DNA of 64,000 bases, taken from Lentilactobacillus buchneri (GTDB lineage: Bacteria > Bacillota > Bacilli > Lactobacillales > Lactobacillaceae). The notes under the pieces were generated by a model. That model was given only the letters and a program-made list of their open reading frames with translations, made no database searches and was not told where the DNA came from. Position numbers and translations under genes: made by a program. Positions 18,566 to 26,896 of the stretch are shown here, one piece after another; position 1 is the stretch's first letter, and the number at the start of each line of letters is the position of its first letter. The DNA lies in the NCBI RefSeq assembly GCF_018314255.1, contig NZ_CP073066.1, forward strand, positions 1,550,001-1,614,000, read 5' to 3'.

Positions 18566-18637
18566 GATTTCATCTCTTTCTGATTCAATAGTTAAAAATG
18601 GAATTTAATTTGAATTCTTGGTGATACTTTGAATGTC

Positions 18638-18823
18638 GACTTTTGAAATAACGGCGATTTTTGCAAAGTCATCGCTTGATTGGATGCTGACTTTTGAAAA
18701 ATAGCCGATATTTTAAAAGTCGATGGCAAATACTGAAGTGAATTTGCAAATAATACCGATACTTCAAAAGTCGAGGAGTTAAGCTGATCGGACTTTTAAA
18801 TAATGGCAGATGCTCAAAACTTC
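18638..18823. repeat. Array of four 33-bp palindromic repeats at exact 51-bp period
   Basis: Units at 18638-18670, 18689-18721, 18740-18772 and 18791-18823, separated by three different 18-bp spacers. The consensus begins GACTTTTGAA and ends TTCAAAAGTC, so each unit can form a hairpin, with a central GCCGAT-like core. The rest of the 18566-18897 gap holds the degV terminator; no further clear unit is seen upstream. Confidence 0.88.
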
Positions 18824-18844
18824 TCAGACAAATTCCAGGGCAAT

Positions 18845-18872
18845 AAAAAAGCGAGTGGCAATTCACTCACTC
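18845..18872 (-). terminator. Terminator of degV
   Basis: On the minus strand GAGTG pairs with CACTC, followed by GCTTTTTTATT. Confidence 0.7.
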
Positions 18873-18897
18873 CGGTTCAAGTTACTTGCTGGTGGCT

Positions 18898-19755
18898 TTA
18901 AATTTGATTCCAATCCAAATCCCAGACAACGCCCATGGCTTTTTCGCCGGTATGGACAGCGATCGCCGGGCTGATTTGGTAGGTGCTGACGCTGGCCTTC
19001 GGGAAATGCTCATGAAAGGCTGTCACCCAGGCTTTACTTAAGTCCGGGTTGTTGGCGTCAACCACTGAAATCCGCATTGGCGAATCGAAAGTCGTCTGGT
19101 CGATGGAATTGATGATGTGCTGGAGCGCTTGTTTCATGGTCCTCTCCTTGGCCTCTGGAACGATTTTGCCGGCGTCGTCAAACGTTAGAATTGGTTTGAT
19201 TTTCAGCATGTTCCCAAAAAATGCGGAGGTGTTGGAAATCCGGCCGGTTCTGCGCAGATGATCCAAGCTGTCTACGACTAAGGAAACATGAATCGAGTCG
19301 CGCAGCTGTTCAAGCTTGGGGATAATCACATCGGCATTCTCACCATTTTCGGCCATCTTACCCGCTAACAAGCATAAGTCAGCTTCGCCGGCGCTGGCGA
19401 TTTTCGAGTCAAACGGGTAGACCTTGATGTTGGTGACTTGGCGACTGTAGGCCACTAAGTTCTCGTAGAAGGTGGTGATGCCAGATGATAGGTTGACACA
19501 GATGGCTTCATCGTAGCCTTTGTCAGCCAAGGTATCAAAGGCTTCCTGCATTTGGGCCATGGTGACTTGCGCAGTTGTCGGCAATTTGTCAGTCTCCGCC
19601 AATTTTTTCAGGAATTCTTGCGAGGTGATGTCAACGCCATCGTGGTATTCCTGGATGCCGAAGATGATGGTAATCGGCAGAACGGTGATGTTATATTGGG
19701 CAGCGACCACTGGATCGAGGTAGCTGGCACTGTCGGTAATTACGGCTGTTTTCAT
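18898..19755 (-). CDS. DegV family fatty-acid-binding protein
   Basis: A 285-residue cytoplasmic protein of the DegV/FakB fold. The start TAVITDSASYLDP and the SSGITTFYENL segment match the fatty-acid headgroup-binding serines of the family; HVSLVVDSLDHLRRTGRIS is also characteristic. FakB proteins present fatty acids to the kinase FakA for phosphorylation. The fakA gene is not in the window. It is a single-gene unit. Confidence 0.9.
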   Translation of the reverse strand: MKTAVITDSASYLDPVVAAQYNITVLPITIIFGIQEYHDGVDITSQEFLKKLAETDKLPTTAQVTMAQMQEAFDTLADKGYDEAICVNLSSGITTFYENLVAYSRQVTNIKVYPFDSKIASAGEADLCLLAGKMAENGENADVIIPKLEQLRDSIHVSLVVDSLDHLRRTGRISNTSAFFGNMLKIKPILTFDDAGKIVPEAKERTMKQALQHIINSIDQTTFDSPMRISVVDANNPDLSKAWVTAFHEHFPKASVSTYQISPAIAVHTGEKAMGVVWDLDWNQI

Positions 19756-19827
19756 TTCGATTATCCTCTTTTCGGGGTTGTAATTGTATTTTAACCCTTA
19801 TTTTGATTCAAAACAAAGGAAGTCCAC

Positions 19828-19859
19828 AAAAAAGAAGCCTCGACGAAGGTCGAGACTTC
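19828..19859 (-). terminator. Terminator of the secreted DUF5776-like gene
   Basis: On the minus strand GAAGTCTCGAC pairs with GTCGAGGCTTC with a four-base loop, followed by TTTTTT. Confidence 0.9.
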
Positions 19860-19873
19860 CTAATTCCTACATA

Positions 19874-21643
19874 TTAGTAGTTACCTTGAATAACCAGTTT
19901 CTTGTTAGCAGTGATGTAAGTGCCATTGCTTAACTTGTAACGGGTGGTCAGGTTGTGCTTTTCAAAACTCTTAACGGTTACATGAGTGCCTTTCTTGAAG
20001 GTCTTAGCGCGACCGGTTAAGTTCACGTTCTTGTAGGCGTGAATGCCTTTCTTGTTAATAACGGTAATCTTGTGGCTCTTAGGCATTGTCTTGTAGTAAA
20101 CGTTGACAACGTACTTCGGGTTGGCGGTAATGTAGCCAATCTTGCCAGCGGTCTTCTTACCGTGGTTAACGTCACGAACCTTGTAACGAAGGGCGCCACC
20201 ATTGGACTTGTCATAGCCTAAAACAACAAACATTGGGCGGTTAACCCGCTTAGCCTTAGGATAAGTGGCAGTTCGTTGTGACTTCGTGAAATTAGCACTG
20301 CGGTACATGTAGATACCCTTGGTTGCGTAAACCGCTGAACCTTTAACGGCGGCGTAGTTTGGTAGGCCGGTTCCGTTTGGGTTGCTTGGGTTTGACGGGT
20401 TCCAGGCGCTGTTGCCGGAGTTGCCGTTGTTGTTAGTGTTTGAATTGTTATTGTTTGAGTTGTTGCTTGGTGTGACACTGCGTTGACCTACAGTTACCTT
20501 GACAATCTTGGTAATGCCGTCAATTGTGTAAGTAACATCATACGTACTACCAGCGGCGGTGGTATCAACTGCTTTGTTGGTAGATACAGTCACATCTTTT
20601 GATAACGGAGTTACAGCATTGCCATCTGATCCGAGATGTTTGGTTAAACCATTAAACTTTTGTGAATCCCAATTGCTACCATAAGGAATTGTAAAATCTT
20701 TAGCATCGATAAATGTTTTGTCGGCGATAGTTGCGGTAACGGGAATGCTGTCCACACCATCATAGCTGTAAATGACCTGGTACTGAGCTGGGTTATTTGT
20801 AGGCGTAACTGACTTGACAGTTGCTTTTGCTACATCACTTACGGCGTTACCATCAGCATCATAAAGACTAACGACACCTTTATTTGTACTGGACCATAGT
20901 GAATTATAGTTGGCATCATTGAAATCTTTTGCAGTGATTGAATGAACAATCTTTAATGCGATTGGAGAGGAATATGTTACCTCCATATAACCTTGGACAT
21001 CTTTCGAATTTCGCCCGATAGCAAGTTGTGAAGGATTAGAATTAGAAGTGTCCACTTTTAGCGGAACTGATAAGTTGAGAGTTTGGCCGGCACCTAGCTC
21101 TTCAGGACCAATATATCCATTGGAGACATCTTGCCCGATTTGAACAGCCCAGAGGTTTTCGTTAGCTGGATATGTTACTGAATAAGTATCACCGACAGAT
21201 GGATATTTATATCCTAAGTGGAATGGACCATCAGTTGGCTGGGAGAAAGTTGGCTTTCCAACCGTTGAATTGTTGATTAGAGGCGCAGAAGACATATCAC
21301 CCAGACTTGGTAGCTGAAGAACATCATATACTTTCTGGGGTGTGGCTCCCGTGTTTGTAACAACAACATTTTCTTTGATGTTGGATGCCTTATCGACATT
21401 AATCGGTGTAGCGTCACTTAGACTTGGGTCTGCTGGCTCATTATTACTATATTGATCAGCAGATACAAGTTCCTTTTCGTTTCCATTAATTGTAGCTGAG
21501 AACGAGATTTTCGCGCTGACAGGATTTGAATCCGCAGCAGATGCTGTCCCTCCAGCAGCCACTAAACCAAGCGTTGCTGCACCAACAAGCGTAAAGGCTG
21601 CTTGTAAGATATGACGACGCAAATTATGCTTCATATTTATCAT
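19874..21643 (-). CDS. Secreted cell-surface protein with Ig-like domains and DUF5776-like C-terminus
   Basis: A 589-residue exported protein. The signal peptide ends near ATLGLVAAGGTASA. The middle has two bacterial Ig-like repeats of about 75 residues (SITAKDFNDANYNSLW and KDFTIPYGSNWDSQKF begin them). An Asn-rich linker (SNNSNNNNSNTNNN) leads to a basic C-terminal module nearly the same in pattern as that of the surface protein at 12308-15249 (RPMFVVLGYDKSNGG, LRYKVRDVNH). This module probably holds it non-covalently at the cell wall. GAAAGGGG sets the ATG. The IS30 copy 2 lies 41 bp upstream and may have cut its original promoter. Confidence 0.85.
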   Translation of the reverse strand: MINMKHNLRRHILQAAFTLVGAATLGLVAAGGTASAADSNPVSAKISFSATINGNEKELVSADQYSNNEPADPSLSDATPINVDKASNIKENVVVTNTGATPQKVYDVLQLPSLGDMSSAPLINNSTVGKPTFSQPTDGPFHLGYKYPSVGDTYSVTYPANENLWAVQIGQDVSNGYIGPEELGAGQTLNLSVPLKVDTSNSNPSQLAIGRNSKDVQGYMEVTYSSPIALKIVHSITAKDFNDANYNSLWSSTNKGVVSLYDADGNAVSDVAKATVKSVTPTNNPAQYQVIYSYDGVDSIPVTATIADKTFIDAKDFTIPYGSNWDSQKFNGLTKHLGSDGNAVTPLSKDVTVSTNKAVDTTAAGSTYDVTYTIDGITKIVKVTVGQRSVTPSNNSNNNNSNTNNNGNSGNSAWNPSNPSNPNGTGLPNYAAVKGSAVYATKGIYMYRSANFTKSQRTATYPKAKRVNRPMFVVLGYDKSNGGALRYKVRDVNHGKKTAGKIGYITANPKYVVNVYYKTMPKSHKITVINKKGIHAYKNVNLTGRAKTFKKGTHVTVKSFEKHNLTTRYKLSNGTYITANKKLVIQGNY

Positions 21644-21684
21644 AAAAATTCCCCTTTCAATTGTCCCTCAATAATTATATGTAA

Positions 21685-22727
21685 GGTAGATTGTAAAATT
21701 AATCCGAACGCTGTTCGGGCAAAAAAGATCAGCTTCCTTTAAAATGGTGTTTACCACAAACCCATCTTTTAGGAGCTGATCTTTTGTCTAGTATAACCTA
21801 TTCCGAACGAATTAAAATCGAAACCTTTTGTGAACTAGGGCTGTCCAATATCCAAATGGGCGTTCGGCTGAACCGATCACCGTCAACAATTTCTTATGAA
21901 TTATCTCGATGTCAACCTTATCAGGCTGAATTAGCACAAACAGATGCCGAATACAAGCGATCACGATGTGGTCGGAAAACTAAGCTGAGCGATGAGTTAA
22001 AGCAAAAAATTCTCAACCATTTACGTCTAAGCTGGTCACCAGGAATGATTGCTCACGAATTTAAACTAGCTACTAAATCTATTTATAATTGGCTAAATCA
22101 GGGGAGAATTGATTTCTCCTTGAATGATCTACCTGAACATGGCGTACGCCAACGGCGTAACGTTGACCAACGATCCAAATATAATCAATCTTTGGGGCGA
22201 TCAATTGAACAGCGTCCCATGATGATTAATCAACGTAATCGCATCGGCGATTTTGAACTAGATACAGTCGTTGGTCCTCGTGGGCATAGTAAGGCAGTTT
22301 TATTAACTTTAATCGATCGCAAATCACGGTTCCTTTGGGCATACCGGTTAAAAGATCGGACGACAGCGACTGTTAATGAAGCACTAACTAAGTTCCTAAC
22401 CACTTTTAATGGTCCGGTGCACAGCTTTACTGTGGACCGTGGCACTGAGTTTAGTGGGCTAGTATCACTTGAATCACAATATGGTATTAAGACCTATTAC
22501 TGCCATGCTTATACGCCAGCTGAGCGCGGCAGTAATGAACGATTTAATCGGAACTTACGCTATTTTTATCCTAAGGGGACTTATTTTGAGCACATTAGTG
22601 CTCAAGGCTTGAAAACCACCTTACTCGAAATTAATCAGAGACCACTTAAAATACTTGACTGGCAAACACCTTATCAGGTCATGCTGACCAATTTGTCAAA
22701 AAATTCGGATTAAATTTGCAATCTACC
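21685..22727 (+). mobile_element. IS30-family insertion sequence, copy 2
   Basis: A 1043-bp element with the same ends as copy 1 (GGTAGATTG and CAATCTACC). It lies between two divergently placed secreted-protein genes. The bases next to its ends (TGTAA on the left, ATGTT on the right) show no clear target duplication. Confidence 0.93.
21784..22713 (+). CDS. IS30-family transposase (copy 2)
   Basis: A 309-residue DDE transposase with the same domains and catalytic residues as copy 1. Substitutions are Gly to Asp in GRIDFSL, Ile to Met in RPMMINQ, and a cluster near the C-terminus (GTYFEHISAQGLKTTLLEIN against GTRFEHISAQDLTTTLLQIN). TTG start after TAGGAG. Confidence 0.95.
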   Translation: MSSITYSERIKIETFCELGLSNIQMGVRLNRSPSTISYELSRCQPYQAELAQTDAEYKRSRCGRKTKLSDELKQKILNHLRLSWSPGMIAHEFKLATKSIYNWLNQGRIDFSLNDLPEHGVRQRRNVDQRSKYNQSLGRSIEQRPMMINQRNRIGDFELDTVVGPRGHSKAVLLTLIDRKSRFLWAYRLKDRTTATVNEALTKFLTTFNGPVHSFTVDRGTEFSGLVSLESQYGIKTYYCHAYTPAERGSNERFNRNLRYFYPKGTYFEHISAQGLKTTLLEINQRPLKILDWQTPYQVMLTNLSKNSD

Positions 22728-22745
22728 ATGTTATATCAATATAAC
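22716..22745 (+). promoter_or_regulatory. Possible hybrid promoter at the right end of IS copy 2
   Basis: TTGCAA inside the IS terminal repeat (22716-22721), 18-bp spacer, TATAAC outside (22740-22745). It would drive the secreted-protein gene at 22767. Confidence 0.4.
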
Positions 22746-22766
22746 CAAATATCTGGAGGGGTATGT

Positions 22767-23831
22767 ATGAAATTGGGAAAGTTATCGGTGGGGATCGCCA
22801 CAGCGATTCTATTGAGTACGTCATTTGTGGGTACTGTTGATGCGGCGACGTATGTGCAAAAAAGCAACGCCATCAGCCAATATTCAGGCGCCAGTTTACG
22901 CATTTTGAATAACAGTAAAGTCCAGTTTGTCAAAGCCAATGGCAACTATGGCTGGTCAAAGAATCCCAGCGGTAGTGAGACCATCAAGAGTGTCCATGGT
23001 ACGAAGTGGACGCTGAAGACCAAATATCTCCTCCCAAGTACGCATATGGCATTGGGGAAATCCAGTCGTGATTTGACCAATCCTCAAGCTGCCGCATTTG
23101 GCGGGAAATATCTGTTCGTGCTGTATGCGCCGCACCAATTTCATGGGAAGGGCTTTGTGGTCAGATATAACCGCAGTACCCTGGATCATATGAGTTTGGC
23201 CAAGGCTCAAGATTCTCTGCTTAAAAAGACTGCCGGTATGAAAGTTGGTCCAATGTTTGATGTCGGTCACGGTCAATCGCTGGCTTACAATAAGAAGCAG
23301 CATTCAATTTGGATGTGGCGGGATCGGGCTGACATGAAGCCGACTGCCTGGTCAACCATTCAACGAATCAGCATGTCGTCGCTGAAGCCAAATCGTGCCA
23401 TTAAGTTTCACATGAACAACCGTGGTGCAATGGTGCCGGCCGGCCATGACCTAACGTTTGACAACTCCGGTAACGCTTATTGGTGGGGGATTTCCGGCGG
23501 CCACGTTAAAATTTACAAAGGCAAGTTGGGCAGCCGCTCGATCCATGTTCGTTTAGCCAAGCAGCTGTTGAGAAAGCAGACCGGAACTCACCAGCAGTCT
23601 ATGGGGTATAACCCGCACAACGGCCGACTGTACCTGGTTTCCGATGACTCAATTCAAACCCTGCCGGCTCGTAAATTAAACGGCAGTGGCAGTTTGCGTC
23701 CAAGTGACATTAAATACACTCGTTTTAATTCTCACCGTGAGTTTGAAAGTATGATTTTTGACTCAACCGGGCACGCCATGCTGCTGTCGAACCGTAATCC
23801 AGAACTATTACGTTCAACAACCAGATATTAA
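22767..23831 (+). CDS. Secreted protein of unknown function, possibly beta-propeller-like
   Basis: A 354-residue exported protein. The signal peptide is MKLGKLSVGIATAILLSTSF with cleavage near VDAATY. Repeated short patterns such as HGQSLAYNKKQHSIWMW, GHDLTFDNSGNAYWWG and HQQSMGYNPHNGRLYLV recur about every 60-70 residues and suggest propeller blades. The ATG at 22767 follows GGAGGGG; the open frame upstream belongs to the IS end. No anchor motif is seen. The function is unknown. Confidence 0.75.
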   Translation: MKLGKLSVGIATAILLSTSFVGTVDAATYVQKSNAISQYSGASLRILNNSKVQFVKANGNYGWSKNPSGSETIKSVHGTKWTLKTKYLLPSTHMALGKSSRDLTNPQAAAFGGKYLFVLYAPHQFHGKGFVVRYNRSTLDHMSLAKAQDSLLKKTAGMKVGPMFDVGHGQSLAYNKKQHSIWMWRDRADMKPTAWSTIQRISMSSLKPNRAIKFHMNNRGAMVPAGHDLTFDNSGNAYWWGISGGHVKIYKGKLGSRSIHVRLAKQLLRKQTGTHQQSMGYNPHNGRLYLVSDDSIQTLPARKLNGSGSLRPSDIKYTRFNSHREFESMIFDSTGHAMLLSNRNPELLRSTTRY

Positions 23832-23838
23832 TACCATT

Positions 23839-23882
23839 AAAATCCGTCAGATCAAGGCTGCTGCCTTGGTGACGGATTTTTT
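23839..23882 (+). terminator. Terminator after the secreted-protein gene
   Basis: AATCCGTCA and AAGGC pair with GCCTT and TGACGGATT, followed by TTTT. Confidence 0.9.
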
Positions 23883-23893
23883 GAGACTTTATG

Positions 23894-23922
23894 TTGACAC
23901 GGTGTCACCGATGGGGTATACT
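23894..23922 (+). promoter_or_regulatory. Promoter of the TetR-ABC operon
   Basis: Consensus TTGACA at 23894-23899, 17-bp spacer, TATACT at 23917-23922. Confidence 0.9.
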
Positions 23923-23950
23923 CAGTTCATAAATTGATGACACGGTGTCA
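23895..23950. promoter_or_regulatory. Two identical TetR-type operators
   Basis: The palindrome TGACACGGTGTCA occurs at 23895-23907, overlapping the -35 box, and at 23938-23950, in the early leader. The centres are 43 bp apart. They are probably bound by the TetR-family protein encoded just downstream. Confidence 0.85.
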
Positions 23951-23969
23951 TACGCAAAGGAGAACAATT

Positions 23970-24494
23970 ATGGTATCAACAACCTTTACCAATCTAAGTG
24001 ATGAGAAGCAGACCAAAATTCGAAAAGCCTTACTCAAGGAATTTACAGATCAACCACTGGCAACCGCTCAAGTTGCCCCGATCGTCAAGACTGCCGGGAT
24101 TGCCCGGGGGGCCTTTTATAAGTATTTTGATGATCTAACCGACGCTTACAAATATTTATACGGCGTGGCGATGCGCGATATTCACAGTGATGTGAACAAC
24201 GAGGTGGGAACTGAATTTGACCCGCAGTTTTATTTGGATCAAGTCGAGGCGTTCATCAAAGGTGCTCGCGATAGTCAGTATCTGGGATTGATCAAGATGC
24301 ACCTAATGAAAAATGAATCACTGATTTCGCAAGGATCAATTGACCCCAACACGGTTAGTTCGCGGGAATGGGCGACGATGATCCTCAGTCATGAGGCCAT
24401 TAAGCAAATCATGATTGAGCCGCAAAATGAATCAGTAGTCATGAAAAAGTTTTCTGAAACATTGAACTTGTTAGCCGGGAAGGGGAATGCATAA
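23970..24494 (+). CDS. TetR-family transcriptional regulator
   Basis: A 174-residue repressor. The N-terminal helix-turn-helix is visible around residues 25-55 (VAPIVKTAGIARGAFYKYFD). The C-terminal ligand domain has no recognisable ligand signature. AAGGAGA sets ATG 23970. It overlaps the following permease gene by one base (TAATG), so it is autoregulated through the double operator and co-transcribed with the exporter. Confidence 0.88.
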   Translation: MVSTTFTNLSDEKQTKIRKALLKEFTDQPLATAQVAPIVKTAGIARGAFYKYFDDLTDAYKYLYGVAMRDIHSDVNNEVGTEFDPQFYLDQVEAFIKGARDSQYLGLIKMHLMKNESLISQGSIDPNTVSSREWATMILSHEAIKQIMIEPQNESVVMKKFSETLNLLAGKGNA

Positions 24495-25558
24495 TGTATT
24501 TGGCACTAAAAGAAATTCGACACGAAAAGTTGAGGTATGGCCTAATTATTGCCATGGTGGCCTTGATTGCATACTTAATTTTTATCCTGACGGGTTTGGC
24601 ATTCGGATTGGCTGGGGAAAACACCCAGGCGATCAATTCCTGGGATGCCAAGAGCGTGGTCTTGAATAAGGATTCCAATATTAATCTGTCTCAGTCGACG
24701 ATTACCAATGCCCAAGCCAAGGACGACAAACTGTCGGCTAAGGAATCAGTGATTGGGTCGACGCCGGTGGTTGCCAAACACAAAGGTCAAGAAAAGATTT
24801 CTGCCCAATTTGTCGGCATCAAGAAGAGTGAGTTCATCTATAAGGGATTAAAAATCTCTTCGGGTCATAAAGCTCGCAACAACCATCAAGTGGTGGTTGA
24901 CGAAAAGTTCAAGACCGATGGCTACAAACTCGGTGACAAGGTGACGTTGAACTCTGTGAGTGACAAATATGAAATTGTCGGGTTCACTAAGAACGCTAAG
25001 TTAAACATTGCTCCAGTGATTTATGGTAGTCTGCCAACGTGGAAACATTTGCGGGGGATGGACCGGGTTCCGATTGCCGGCAGTGCGATTGTGTCAAAGA
25101 ATGCTAAGTACAGTGCTCACAATAGCCAGTTAAAGACGTATTCGATGAATGAATTCATTAATAAGTTGCCCGGTTATTCTGCGCAAAACACCACGTTTGG
25201 CTTCATGATCGGCTTTTTGATGATTATTTCATTGGTGATCATTGCCGTGTTCCTGTACATTTTGACCATGCAGGCTCTGCCAACCTACGCAGTATTGCGG
25301 GCCCAGGGAATTCCAGCGAGAGCTTTGGTGACGACGATTACCAGCCAATCTTTGATCTTGATGGCTTCGGGAATTATCATTGGTGGTCTCTTGGCGGCTC
25401 TGACGGGATCGTTAATTCCGGTCGGTGTGCCGATGGCCTTTGATATTCCGGTGCTCACCTGGATTTCCATTGGCTTGATGATTATGGGCGTCATTGGTGC
25501 GGCAATTCCAGCGCAAAAGATCGCAACCGTTGACCCTGTCAGTGTTATTGGAGGTTAG
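24494..25558 (+). CDS. ABC transporter permease, FtsX/MacB-like
   Basis: A 354-residue membrane protein with one N-terminal TM (residues 16-38), a large extracellular domain (about 40-235) and three C-terminal TM segments (about 238-265, 290-315, 325-345). This is the layout of FtsX-like type VII ABC permeases that do mechanical work on substrates outside the membrane. The substrate is unknown. It is paired with the ATPase two bases downstream. Confidence 0.85.
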   Translation: MYLALKEIRHEKLRYGLIIAMVALIAYLIFILTGLAFGLAGENTQAINSWDAKSVVLNKDSNINLSQSTITNAQAKDDKLSAKESVIGSTPVVAKHKGQEKISAQFVGIKKSEFIYKGLKISSGHKARNNHQVVVDEKFKTDGYKLGDKVTLNSVSDKYEIVGFTKNAKLNIAPVIYGSLPTWKHLRGMDRVPIAGSAIVSKNAKYSAHNSQLKTYSMNEFINKLPGYSAQNTTFGFMIGFLMIISLVIIAVFLYILTMQALPTYAVLRAQGIPARALVTTITSQSLILMASGIIIGGLLAALTGSLIPVGVPMAFDIPVLTWISIGLMIMGVIGAAIPAQKIATVDPVSVIGG

Positions 25559-25560
25559 TT

Positions 25561-26256
25561 ATGTCAGTGATTGAATTAAAAAACATTAATAAGTACTTTG
25601 GATCCGGTATTAGCAAGGTTCACGTTTTGAAGGATGTCAATTTTGCGGCTGATCGGGGACAGTTGATCCTAGTGGTTGGTCCCTCTGGATCAGGGAAAAG
25701 TACCTTCTTGACCATTGCGGGTGGCCTGCAGACGCCATCCTCCGGTTCAGTGGAAGTTGAAGGTCAAGCAGTTGAGTCACTCACAAAAGCGCAACGAGAT
25801 CAGCTGCGGTTAAATCAAATCGGCTTTGTCCTTCAATCATATAATCTGGTGCCGTACTTGAAAGTCAAAGAACAATTTGAGTTTGTGGATAAAATCAAGC
25901 ATGACGGTAATTTAGATCAGAAAGAATTAGCGGATTTGCTTGATCAGCTGGGCATTTCTCAGCTGGTCAACCAGTTCCCCGGCGAACTATCTGGCGGCCA
26001 AACTCAAAGAGTGGCGATTGCCAGAGCACTGTATGCCAATCCGGATATTGTGTTGGCCGATGAACCAACAGCTGCCCTTGATAGTGAAAAGGTTGCCGAG
26101 GTCGGCCAACTGTTCAAAAATCTCGCAGAAACCAGGAATAAGGCGGTGGTCGTGGTCACCCATGATCTTCGGCTGCTGGATTTTGCGGATAAGACTTATG
26201 AGATTTTGGATGGGAAGATTAGTCTTAAGGACAAGGGACATGTCACCGATCGGTAA
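25561..26256 (+). CDS. ABC transporter ATP-binding protein, MacB/LolD-like
   Basis: A 231-residue ATPase. Walker A is GPSGSGKST, the Q-loop is FVLQSYNLVPYL, the signature is LSGGQTQR, Walker B is VLADEPTAALD and the H-loop His is in VVTHD. It forms the motor for the permease encoded just before it. The three genes TetR, permease and ATPase form one operon, plausibly a peptide- or lipid-directed stress exporter. Confidence 0.9.
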   Translation: MSVIELKNINKYFGSGISKVHVLKDVNFAADRGQLILVVGPSGSGKSTFLTIAGGLQTPSSGSVEVEGQAVESLTKAQRDQLRLNQIGFVLQSYNLVPYLKVKEQFEFVDKIKHDGNLDQKELADLLDQLGISQLVNQFPGELSGGQTQRVAIARALYANPDIVLADEPTAALDSEKVAEVGQLFKNLAETRNKAVVVVTHDLRLLDFADKTYEILDGKISLKDKGHVTDR

Positions 26257-26363
26257 ACTATATGTTATAGCTCAAATAATTCCTGCTTTATAGCTATCAT
26301 TTTCGTTGACTACCAGCCGGAAAATGTGGCAAAAAGGACGCTACAGTAAAAGCAAATAATCAT

Positions 26364-26397
26364 AAAAAAGTGAACCCCTGCCTGGGTTCACTTTTTT
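26364..26397. terminator. Bidirectional terminator after the ABC operon
   Basis: AAAAAAGTGAACCC pairs with GGGTTCACTTTTTT. Confidence 0.95.
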
Positions 26398-26489
26398 ATA
26401 TTTGGTGATTGCCAACTACCGGGTTTGTCCAATGACCTTTTGGTAGGAGAACAATTGACAACAAAATAGCATGGTAGTTACCAAAGAAG

Positions 26490-26870
26490 TTAAGACTTTT
26501 GAGCGACGTTGGTCAAAGTAACCGTACTAAAACTAGTGAGTCGATTGCCATTATGAATCGCAACTCGCCACGTTTGCAAGTGCCCGCCGGCATGCAACGG
26601 GGTGGCGGTTGCCACCAGCTTGCCATCAAAAACCGGCAGCAAATGCTGAGTGGTGATGTCGACGCCCACTGCGTAATGGCTGTTATCCAATCGTTCGTTG
26701 GCACCGATTGAAGCCGCCGTTTCGGCCAACACCGAGTTGATGCCGCCGTGAAGAATGCCGTATGGCTGTTTGACCGAATCGGTAACTTCTAGTGATATAA
26801 TAACCTCAGCTTGGCTGACAGAGACAGTTTTGATACCAAGCAATTCAATTAAGTTAGACAAAGTATTCAC
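26490..26870 (-). CDS. PaaI-family hotdog thioesterase, possibly DHNA-CoA thioesterase
   Basis: A 126-residue hotdog-fold thioesterase. The motif [20 protein letters not shown] carries the family HGG and the catalytic acid. The divergent neighbours are menB and menE, so it may hydrolyse 1,4-dihydroxy-2-naphthoyl-CoA. The start is uncertain: GTG 26870 lies too close to a GGAG site, and TTG 26861 is better spaced. Only 26 bp separate it from menB. Confidence 0.8.
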   Translation of the reverse strand: MNTLSNLIELLGIKTVSVSQAEVIISLEVTDSVKQPYGILHGGINSVLAETAASIGANERLDNSHYAVGVDITTQHLLPVFDGKLVATATPLHAGGHLQTWRVAIHNGNRLTSFSTVTLTNVAQKS

Positions 26871-26896
26871 ACTCCAATTTTGAAAGGATCGAGATT

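Noticed and set aside
18638..18823. CRISPR array
   Set aside because: Spacers are only 18 bp, repeats vary strongly between units, and no cas gene or leader is seen. It is kept as a periodic palindrome array.
18669..18866. 65-codon minus-strand frame with repeated LLKYR motif
   Set aside because: The repetition follows from the 51-bp period (17 codons). There is no good ribosome site, and the frame runs through the degV terminator.
7301..22727. Composite transposon bounded by the two IS30 copies
   Set aside because: Copy 1 has matching GTAT on its own two sides, so it inserted alone. The genes between (gap, ABC-F, phosphatase) look like core chromosome.
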